Assembly: GCA_013396755.1 (NCBI GenBank)
Contig: VWZF01004021.1
Location: forward strand, 1,394,975-1,458,974
Direction: 5' to 3'
Origin: Sclerurus mexicanus
Taxonomy: Eukaryota; Chordata; Aves; Passeriformes; Furnariidae
Length of the DNA: 64,000 bases
Of this stretch, positions 54,337 through 64,000 are shown piece after piece. The first letter of the stretch is position 1; each line of letters starts with the position of its first letter. The position numbers and the translations under genes are program-made. The notes under the pieces were generated by a model. It was not told the DNA's origin, searched no databases, and saw only the letters and a list, made by a program, of their open reading frames with translations.

Positions 54337-57300
54337 GGAGTTTGGGTGCAAACATTTCGTGCTCATAAAGCGGATGAATTGTCCATGTGTGTAGGTTAAA
54401 AACACCTTTAGCATTTCTGCTCTCCCGAGGGGAACATGTACAGAAGAAAACTAACCTGGAGCTCTCCCAGTGACTGGGCTGACCACAACATAATCAGCAA
54501 AACTAGGTATAAGGTTAAAATGAAACACCTGCCTGGAAAGTCTTTGCAGAAGAGAAGTCCTCTTTTGCCTGAGAGCAAGAGAATTAAAGGCATTCAACCA
54601 GCTCAGTGAAATATTGTGAGATCTATGGGTGGGACATGCTAAGTATTACAATTATTATTTACTATATATTAATATTTGTTATTCAGGAGGATTTGTGTGT
54701 GGAGGGAACTTGAAGGATCTGGTCTGGCTCTGTGTGTGCTGGGGCTCTCGAGGGATTTTTTAGTGTCTACCACAATTATAGATGAGGACTGAGTGAAACC
54801 TTGTGGTTTTACCCTACAAAACATTAAATTCAAGGACTGCCTATGTTTTCAGGGGAAAAAATAAATTTAAAAAAAATCTTTCACAATGCATTTGAATGAT
54901 ATTTCAATGCTGTGGCTGAAGTGTTTTAAAAAAGGGATCACACGTGACTGGTTGGGAGAACTGTAGGCTTAGGCTCCTGGCCATAAAACCAAGCACTGTG
55001 CACGAGGGTCTCAGGTATTTTAATCTTCCTCTGTTTCCCCCAGCCGGCAGAGAAAATCCAGCTGCACCTCCTGTTCAGAGGTGTTTTCGCCTCTGTGTTG
55101 CTCACAGTGGTTGATATTTTGTGTGAAGAATGTACCTGGTGGTGTCTTTTCTTGTTCCACCTTTTGGTACCTGCAATGGAGAAGAGCAGAGCACTTCCCT
55201 GTGGGCTAGGGGAAGCTGGATTTTCACATGTTGAAAGATGACACGTTTTTCTGCGCGAACTGCAAAAAATTGCCAAGAAACATTTAAGGTGTGTTTGTAC
55301 AATTGCTTACTGTACTTCTTCAGATTAGTGAGTGCATTTAGAAGTTTAGTTTTAAAAACCAGAGTTTATTCTGCTTCATTCTTAAGTAAACACTGGAAGT
55401 TCAGATCCTCCAGACCGGATAAGACCTCTGGTTCATCAGGTCTGGCATTCTGCCTCTGGCAGTGACTCACAGCTGATATTGGGAGAGGTGCAGTGCTGAG
55501 CAGCGGTGCAGTGGGATGTGTGTGCTGGGATGTGGGGAGCAGCCAGGCACTGTGTGCTCCAATCCTGCCCCTCCCGAGCAGCAAACCCTTTGGTTTCACA
55601 TTGTTACACCTTCATTAGCTTAAAACCACCATGAAATGGTAGATATGACTCTTCACAAGAGCTTCACTGCCTGAATCAGTAGTGCCTGCAGAACTGCTGC
55701 AGTCTCTTCCACGCCATGGCCATACCAACTCTGCCATGAAACCTCCAATAGTTTCTGCTCTTGCATCCCAGCATGTCCCTGCTTGGCTCCTCCCTGGTGT
55801 GCTGAAGTCCTTGGTTATGGCTCACACATACAGAAATTGCTGGTATTAAAGCCTGCAGGTGGGAAAAGCATTCCCCAGGTTTACTTCAGCACTTATAAGC
55901 ACTCCTCTCACAGCTACAGTGCATCTGAGCTGAGCTGTGGTTTGTTTTCTTTAAACTTCAACCCTAACGTGACATACAATAACTCTGAACTGCATTACAA
56001 GCCAAGATTACAAGGTATAACACAAGCTGAAACAGTATATGGGAAATCAGGATGCATGAAAGATTTCGTACAAAGGAAGTAACCCACTGTACATAAACTG
56101 GGCAGTTGCTCAGGGCAAACGTTTAGGATTTGATGGATTATTATCCCTGAGATCCAGTGTTAAAGAGTGTTTATTTATTATAGCTCCCTAGTCCTCCTCC
56201 TCCCGCCGTATTGCAGCCTTGGGGCTCTGAAAGACTCAGAGATCCCACTCCTCCCTGACTGCCTCATCAGAGATGCTCTGCACCCAGGGATCTCTGTTTG
56301 ACGCTGGAGCTCAGACCTGTGCTTCTCTCCTGCTGCCCACTGTAAATAAACAGGAGAAACGTGGTACAACCACGAAGTTCTAGCACTCCTGTCCTCAGGA
56401 AACCTGTGCATCCACCCTTTCACTCCTTGTGCCCTCATGTCCCAGCCCTGCCGCCCCGCTGGCACCGTTGCCACAGAGGGATTGTCCCTGATGCTTTTCA
56501 CAAGAGCTGTGAAAGGTGATACTGTTCTAGTTCTGTCACCTGATGCTGCTGCCGAGCATTTCCAGTCCCCTAATTACAAATGTAAATGCAGTGAGTCAGA
56601 TCTCGAGGGATGGCTCTTCCCTCATGCCTTCCTCTTGTCTGAGTGACTGACTCTTCCTCATTAAGGCTGAATGGAAACTCTCCCATGAAAATGATCGGAA
56701 GTTCTGTTTTCTGGATAGGGACAGATATTGTGGTGCACAGAAGCTTCCTAGATTTGACTGAAGGAGTAGTTTGTTGCTGAATCGAGGCCAGTCCAGATCT
56801 GTCTCATGGCAAATGAGGCAGCAAAAGAACAAGGTTTTTTCTCTGAGTTTGCAATGCTTAGATTCCCTGTTTTCCAGCACTTCTTTTGGGTCAGTTTGTT
56901 TTAAATTTATAAATTTCATGCTATTGAACTGAAAATTAAAAACAAATGCAAAATAAACCAGCTCCATTATTTTTTTTTTAATGTAGGTTGCATTTGTTGT
57001 GGTTGGAATCTGGGAGAAGTGACTGTACCCTCAAGGCAAGAGGTGTGAACAGCAGAGCAGGGTGCATCCTTAATCCTCTGACTGCAGTGACTCTCCTGGC
57101 AGGGCTGGGAACTGGGACTCTCTTTTGTCTCTGACAAAAGGAGCATCATGTTCAAAGCATGTATTACTTGATAAGATATTCCTCCCGAAGAGATGGAAAG
57201 GAAATAACCTTGGAGGCCAGAGACAGAAATTACATTATCCATTACGCTGGCAGCACATAGCCCAGGCTTTAGTCACGGGTAGTTGTAACCCTCTGAACTG

Positions 57301-58039
57301 CTGCGCTCCCGTGGCTTCCCTGGAAGGATTATTCAGCAGCCTGACATTTCATCATTGGGAAATATTTCCTGATATTCTGCCTAAACCTTTCCATTCTTTA
57401 TCTCGTCCTATTACTCTTAGTTATGCCCCACTGTACAACTGTAGATAATTCCTCTCCCTCCTTGATGTTTACAGCCTCCAGATACTCGCGGGCTGCTTAT
57501 CGTGTCCCTTTGCTGTCCCCCAGATGAGTGAGATGTATTTGGCTCTTTTATCCTCTCCTTAGAACTTAGTCCATGCTCTCCATCCCAGCTGCCTTACCGT
57601 GCTCCTCTGCTTTCCTCCAACCATCTTCCCAGCCCCTTCCCAGCCAGTGTTCTGCCATGAGGGATTCTGGCTGGAATGCTCCCCGCAGAGCTGGGTGGGC
57701 AGGGCTGTCTCTGTGGGGTGTCCTTCAGGACACACAGGGGTCCCCGAGCCCTGGCCAGGCTTTCACTGGTGCTCCTCTCCCATCTCCTGCAGCTTCTTGG
57801 ACCAAGCTGTATTTTCAATTGCTTTGCCTTTCTTCTTCCAGACCCTTTCTCAGCATCTCTCCTTTAACCCAGGGAAATGGGAGCCAGGAACCAACTCTTT
57901 CCCCCCTCCCTGGGCAGCAGGACATGCCAAGCTACTGCTGAGATAACCTCTTGCCATGGCTTTCATTTTCTTGACTCTTTTTTTTAACTCAGAGGAGAAC
58001 TTAAACCCCAGTGGCTATTTGCAGGGTTATTGGTGTCAA
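54337..58039. other. Intergenic, nothing recognised
   Basis: No supported exon, repeat family or RNA. Confidence 0.6.
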
Positions 58040-58330
58040 AGCTGAAGGTAGGGAGCAGTCCCGGGGTGCCTGCAGGTCGGGAAGCACCCGCCCAGCACTG
58101 CTCTCTCGGGCGCCCTCCCGCAACTTGCGCACGGGCTCGGTGGCCGCGGGAAGATGCTGCGGGGTGCGGTGTCCCCCTTCTCAGCGCTCCCATCATCCGC
58201 CGGCAGCCGTGAAACCCGAAACGCCTCCTCCCAGCCCAGCGCAGGCCGGCTGCTAATTCCTCCCAGTGTAAATTCCCACCCGGAGCTGTTTTCTGACAGC
58301 GGGCGGCGAGGGCTGCCTGGCCGCTACAAA
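58040..58330. promoter_or_regulatory. Isolated CpG-rich block
   Basis: About 290 bases with clustered CpGs (CTCGGGCGCCC, GCGCACGGGCTCGGTGGCCGCGG) inside otherwise CpG-poor DNA. It may be a small CpG island of an unannotated transcript. No exon identified. Confidence 0.35.
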
Positions 58331-61300
58331 TTAGAGCGCTGAGTGGCAGCTCTCGCAGGGATGCTGCTCCCTTCTCCTGACACGCTGGGCTGCCTCGGGC
58401 TGCAGGCTCTTGATCATCATGGCATGTTCCCCTCGGTGTCCCGCGGTTAATTATTTCTGTGTTGGGTTGCGGTATCATCTTCCCCCGACCAGCAGCGCCC
58501 GCAGCAAGGACAAGAGCAAAGCAAGCAGGTGACTGGGAGCCCTGGGCGGTGGCAGCGGGGCAGCTGGCCCCATGCAAACCCTTTCCCTCCAGGATTGCTG
58601 TGCCAATGCTGGACTGTAAGTCTCAGCAGCAGGATTTTTGCCTTCCTCCATCCACGGCATGTGAGGAGGATCCAGATGTACCTTGTCAGTGACAGCAGAG
58701 ACATGCTGGGGCAGGAGATGCTCAAGGGCACGGTCACATATCGAGTGCCTATGGATGACGCTCTCTGCCCTTCAGAAAGTCTCTGGAGGTGAGATTGTTT
58801 TGTTTTGCATGAAGGCAGTGGGGAACTGGGCTGGGAGGGGAGACTGAGCCCTGGCTCAGAGCAGCAGCAGTCAGCTCACACTCGGAATCACCCTGGTCAC
58901 GACTGCAGGGCACCGACCTTTCTCCTGGAGGCAGAAACCTGGCAGGATCAGATTGTGTTGGAGTCCTCTGGTCCGACCAAACCGGCCTGGGAGGACTCAC
59001 TGCAAACCACCCCTTGCACACCGCTAAGGGACAGCTAATGGCTGTGGTCAGTGTGCTGGACAGGAGCTGGCTCCTGGGGAATCCGTTCCTCCTGAGGCAG
59101 GTGGCTACAAATACACAGCTCCTTTGAAATGCAGTGCCAACGTCCCCTCCAGCAGAGCACCCAGCTCTCATTTTGGGGGTGGTGACACCGCCTGTTGCAT
59201 TAAACACTGGTGTGAACCCCAGAGAAGGTGTGCCCTCAGAAAGCCCCATTTCACAGCTTTCCTTTGCTAACCCCTCCAGCGAGGGCAGGAGCTCCCTACA
59301 AGCCTGTTCATGCTGAAACACCCACCAAGGGCTGTGCACAGCATCACCTGCCGTCACCGTCACACAGGGCGAGGGCAGTGCCAGGGCACCAGGCGGGCAC
59401 AGCTCCATGGCTCGGTCTTGGGGCCGTACAGGTGGTGGAAGGGGAGGCTCCCAGCTGGACATGGAGCATCACTCCCTCCTGCCACAGAGCCAGCCCCCGG
59501 CAGAGCTGCTGGACACCACGGGCACAGCTCAGCACAGAGTGGCCAGTGATGCAGGCAGGTCTGCTGTCAGGCCAGGAAGCATTTACCCTTTAAAATATTC
59601 TTTGAATAGCAAGAAACTGGCACCTCCTTGTAATTATGAAGCTGGGGAGTTGTGTTGACAGTGTGAGTCAGGCTGCCCTGTGCTTTGCAAAGGTGGTTGC
59701 CCGTGTTACGTACACACATGCTCAAACTCATGCCAGGTGGGAAGGATGGCTGTCACGCTTTCTTTTCTCTGATTTTAGCAAAGTAGCATTGTTAGGAAAA
59801 CCCACAAGTTAATTCACTGGTTTGGGAAGTGTATCTTTGTGCACTGCTGTCTACATTTCCTATAAGCCCATGTATTTTGACAAGCATCACACCATCACTT
59901 TTCTGTTTGCCTGTTTCAGATTTATAGTTTGCAAATCAGCAGCTATTGGCAGCTGTTGATCCTCTCTCTTTTATGTATCTGGACCTGACTAAATTTGAGA
60001 CTTAATTTGTGCCTTTCTCTTTGGCAGGAAAATGTTTCAATTTATTGTGGACAGTTGTATTGACATCAGGCAGTATTGTAAAGAAAATGGTTCAGTGTTG
60101 CTTGTGCTGTGTTTTTCCAAAGGTTTTGCTTAGTTGCATGTTTGTACAGCAGAATACTTTCTGCTGTTCTTCCTTGTACCTATTCTTTCACTGAATACTG
60201 TTTCACGGTGATCTGACAAGCTCAGTGCAACAACTTGCCCATACATATTGTGGTGTTGTGTTAAAGAGCTCCCTCATTATTTCAGCACAGTGTGTATCTC
60301 CAGCATTTGTCAAGGCTTGTTTGATTCAAACGTGTTTGTCTTATCAGAGGGGAAAAAAAACCAACAAGTCCTTTAGAACTGTCAATGAGGACAATTAATA
60401 ATGTTAAAAAAAACAAGACAAAGAATAGTATACCCTAAGGAATGCCTCGCTGTTATGGCATCAATGGGGAAATAAAGTACTGGAGCCAGTTTGGAAAAGA
60501 GCTCTGTGTCCAAGGCTCACTGCATGCCCCAAACGGGGAGTGTCATGTAAGGAGATGGGTGATGGCTGGAAGGAGCAGGGATGTGAAAGCTCCTGGGCAT
60601 CCTCCCTCAGGGACCAGCACTGGTCTAAGCAGGAGTAAGGTCACCCCTGCCCCTTGTCCAGGCAAGTGGATGACTGAGAAGCATGTACTTCTTAGTGCCA
60701 TTTCTGTAGAATGGAATTATTTCATGAACTTTTAAGTAATCTGTCAGGAAAACTTTAAATTCCAGTGAAAAACATTGAGCAGTAAAAAATCCTCTAGTGC
60801 CACCAGCACCATGGCTATTTGGAAGACCTACATTAATCATTTAATAGTTATACTATTCCTTACTCTAAATTCACACTTTTAGTCAAAAGCAGCTAAAAAG
60901 CTGGATTTCATGCTTGTTGACCATTTTGTTTTTCATGCTGACGGGTGGATCAGAGGCAAGAATTTCAAGGTTTTTACCTACAAGGCTTGACTCATAACTC
61001 TAATACTAATTTATACTGACATAGTCTCATTCCCATCACTGATGGCATAGAAATCTCACAGGTGTCAGTTCTGCTCCAGAAAACTTCCACGGAACTCTGG
61101 TAAGGTGAGGAGGATGTGTCAATCTTCTGTGGTGCTTTTACACCTGCAAAGCCCCCCGATTGGGTTGCTCTCCAGGGTGAGTGTGTGGACTGTCACTTCT
61201 TGCCTTTTTTGCCTTGGGAGCCCGTGGGTAAAATGGATGTCACCGTATATCCCATTTCAAAATGCTCTGCAGTAGCTGTTGTTGGGGTCGTTGGTGGCTG

Positions 61301-64000
61301 TCAAGAGTAGTTACAGGCATCTCTTAGAGTAGATTAATTTCATTTTCAGGTGATAAAAAGAAACAGTCTTTTATTTATCAGAATATACTTTCATTTCTTC
61401 CTGTTTATTCAGCCCTCTGCCATGACCCAAATCTGAGCTGTCCCAGTGAACAGTATCAGCTCTCACATCAGAGGATCCAAATACATGTCCAGTGCAATCT
61501 GAACAGCAGAGGGTAACCAAGATGACTTTACCACTGCTGGGAAAAAGCACGTCAGTGTCTTTTGTTTAACACTTGCTTTGCTCTTGTCATCATGCAGTGC
61601 AAAACCAGGAGCTCCCCTTCCATGTGAATTTGAGGCCGCTCAATGTAACTCCTGGGGTTTTGGATCCAACCTTAAGAACAGGAAACTGAACTTTGCCTTT
61701 GCTTAAACCAGAAGACTGATGAAAATTTATAAAGTTAGGCTAGTGTGACTTGTTGAGTGTTTGGAAGTGCAGAGGGTAATTGAACACTCTTGATTTGCAA
61801 TCTCTTTTGGACTTTTGACTTGTGGACTTCTGTGGACTTCCTCACTTGCACTCTTCTGTGCTGTGTGGGAGCTCACAGGGTCCCTCTGAAGGCAACACAT
61901 CCCTTTGTTTTCAAGACAGAGAGGGAACAAGACCCCAGGGAGAAAACGGAGATCAGCCTGAGAGCGCTGTGCTTCCTAATTCATGAAGGAGATTAAAGTG
62001 TCTTGGAGCAGATAGTGCCGCAGCATGGGGTCCAAGCGTGTGCATGGCTTCTTTTGAGCCTCTCTTAGTTTTCCTTCCTTGGCCAGCAGAGATTCCTGGC
62101 AGTGGGATGCAGGGCTGTTTGTACTCCTGATGTGGCGCTCTCCTACTCTTACTAAATGGAGCAGAGCAATTCCCACTGCTCCCAACCTGGATTGTGTTGC
62201 CAGCACTCAGTTCACTTGGAAAGCTTCGGTCTTATTGCACACATTCAACACACACTCCTTTAAGTGGTTTCCAGGCCTCTCCATAGAAAGGAGGGGGAAA
62301 GATAATGATCCTGTGGAAATTTTGGAAAGAACTGAGCATAACCTTGGTGTCCAGGCTGACATTCAAGATCTTCGAGACTGTATGTTTGGCTGCTCTTTTC
62401 AGCAGCTCCAAGACAATGGCCCAAGGCAAAGATAAGGTGGTTATCTAAGGTAGTTAGATCAGTCCTCCTTTCCAAGTACACCTGCACATCCGGGTCCATC
62501 TTTTCATTCTTATTTTGCTTATTGCCTTCAATGTGTGCAGAGACCTGTGTGACAGCAACACCTGCTTTTATTCCTTTTCTACTATTTCATTCCATTAAAT
62601 GCATTCTTTCCTGAAATGCTCCATGACGGCACAATTCCAAACCCTGAGACACTTGGGTTTTACTGGGTTCTTTGCACGTGTTCCTGGCAATGGTCCACAA
62701 TCCCTAATTAGGACTGTTAGAAGAGGTTTAGTACAACCGAACTCAAAACTTGAGCCTCAGAGCTGGTCTTCCTGCCTGGAACCATTATTTCATGACATTT
62801 TCAAGTAGGCATGGCTGCCAAGGCTTTGTGCTTCTCCAAGGTGAGGCTGGTCCCCATTTCCCCAGGACCACCCCCTTGGGGGACTCACTAGGTCCACAAG
62901 ACCCAGCCTAGGTTAAACCAAATGAAGCATGAGATAAAAATGGGGAGTACCATGACATTTTTCCTTTGTGTATGGGACATGACCTGGAAAAAAAGTGCCC
63001 CAGGGAAGGTGAGCATCCCTCTTGCAGGGAGGTGGCAGGACTCGGGGCACATTGGCTGGGATCAGCTCCCACGCTGCAGCATCAGGCGCCAGTGCTGGAT
63101 TACTCAACCTTCCTTTTTTATAACAAGCCAGAAAATTTTCCACTATGCCCCATGTGTGCTGCAGTCCTGGTAGGGAACACAGTGACAGTGACTATTTTAT
63201 CACGGCTTACTGAATCTTTCAGGAGTTCTGGGTATTTGGACTTACGCCCTGAGGAGCATTTCCATCCCTGTTGCTGCTTTTTGGTGCTGCAGTGGCTCCG
63301 CTGAATCCTTTTCCAGTTCAGGTCCCTGTTTCCAGACAAATAGGTTGCAATTGCCCCTTCCTTCCTCCTGAGTCACCCCGTGTGAGCTTTGAATTTTATG
63401 GGAAACATGAGCAGCTGCCATAAAATCTCAATCTCCTTTGTCCCTGAGTAGCGCTGTGGATGCTGTAAATTGCCCATCCCAGGTTTTGGATCTTTGCAGC
63501 TGGAGGATGATTTGTGCCGCATCTTCACAGACATCTACATCAGCTTCACTTTCCTTGGGAGGTTTGGATATCTGAGGCTGTCATGTCTCATGGAGGATGG
63601 CCCAGGTTTGGAAGATGCTGTTCCCAAGTTCAACAGAGCCTCAGGCCAGGCTCTGCTTTGGAGGTTTAATTCCCTTTCCCACTAGACCATCTGATTACGA
63701 ATAACCGTGACTGAATGTTGTATGTCGAAATCCATAATCCCCTGCAAATTGTTTAAAGTCTTGTCCATTGAACTGCAGACCTTTATCAGACAACAATTTA
63801 TGGGATTCCGTGTCTGGCAAATGCAAATATAATATGTGCTGTGACATGTTTTGGTGTCAGATTCTCTGTATTATTGGATAATATTATATAGTTCCAGGCT
63901 CACGTGAATAATAAGCCCAATTAAAATGTGATCTTTGCTAAAAAGTATAAATAAATCTGTCTTAGAGAGCTCAAGGATTTCCTTGTCAAGCTATTTTATT
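58331..64000. other. Intergenic, nothing recognised
   Basis: Only short frames with no recognised domain. Composition is ordinary. The next gene upstream of PITX1 is not reached. Confidence 0.6.

Noticed and set aside
1..64000. CRISPR arrays, prophage, integrons, operons, tRNA or rRNA genes
   Set aside because: No regularly spaced repeats, no prokaryotic gene arrangement and no cloverleaf or rRNA sequence that I could recognise by reading. A tRNAscan/Infernal search would be decisive for small RNAs.

Overview
This is vertebrate nuclear DNA from a bird (inferred). It has long non-coding stretches, split exons with GT/AG introns, and short CR1 LINE 3' ends of the avian type, in a compact locus with many CpG-dense blocks. 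No bacterial-style gene arrangement, operon, CRISPR array, phage or IS element is present. Almost every long open frame is a chance frame in GC-rich or repeat DNA.

The one gene I can support fully is PITX1, a paired-like (bicoid-class, Lys50) homeobox transcription factor, on the minus strand. It has three coding exons: 40067-40229, 37062-37267 and 33407-33946. They join in phase to a 302-residue protein with an intact homeodomain and C-terminal OAR motif. Its 3'UTR runs toward lower coordinates, with a likely polyadenylation signal at 32643-32648.

Layout. 1-560: possible 3' end of a plus-strand neighbour (tandem AATAAA). 560-23,780: intergenic DNA with CR1 and MIR-like fragments, a palindromic MITE-like element (17,715-17,873) and a GAAA/GAGAAA microsatellite containing a 140-base gap. 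23,780-27,090: a degenerate C-poor minisatellite-like region interrupted by a 0.4-kb G-poor, CCCTAA-like tract. 27,090-32,600: AT-rich and TAAT-rich blocks plus a CpG-rich segment. 32,600-41,100: PITX1. 41,100-49,000: CpG-rich upstream domain with a three-site CRE cluster, TATA motifs, an AACCA-type minisatellite and several AT-rich blocks that look like conserved non-coding elements. 49,000-64,000: mostly featureless intergenic DNA with two CR1 remnants and one isolated CpG-rich block near 58.1 kb.

The most consequential observation is about the assembly. Isolated single Ns at 34404, 34994, 40242, 41108, 41328 and 48679 mark contig joins. Two pairs of segments flanking these Ns are duplicated: the PITX1 last exon, by eye identical over 589 bp, and 506 bp upstream of exon 1 with one mismatch. 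These are most likely false duplications, and they could corrupt an automated PITX1 model. I found no convincing new biological system. The best biological leads are the CRE triplet, the skew-flipping telomere-like tract and the intron-1 TAATCY triplet.
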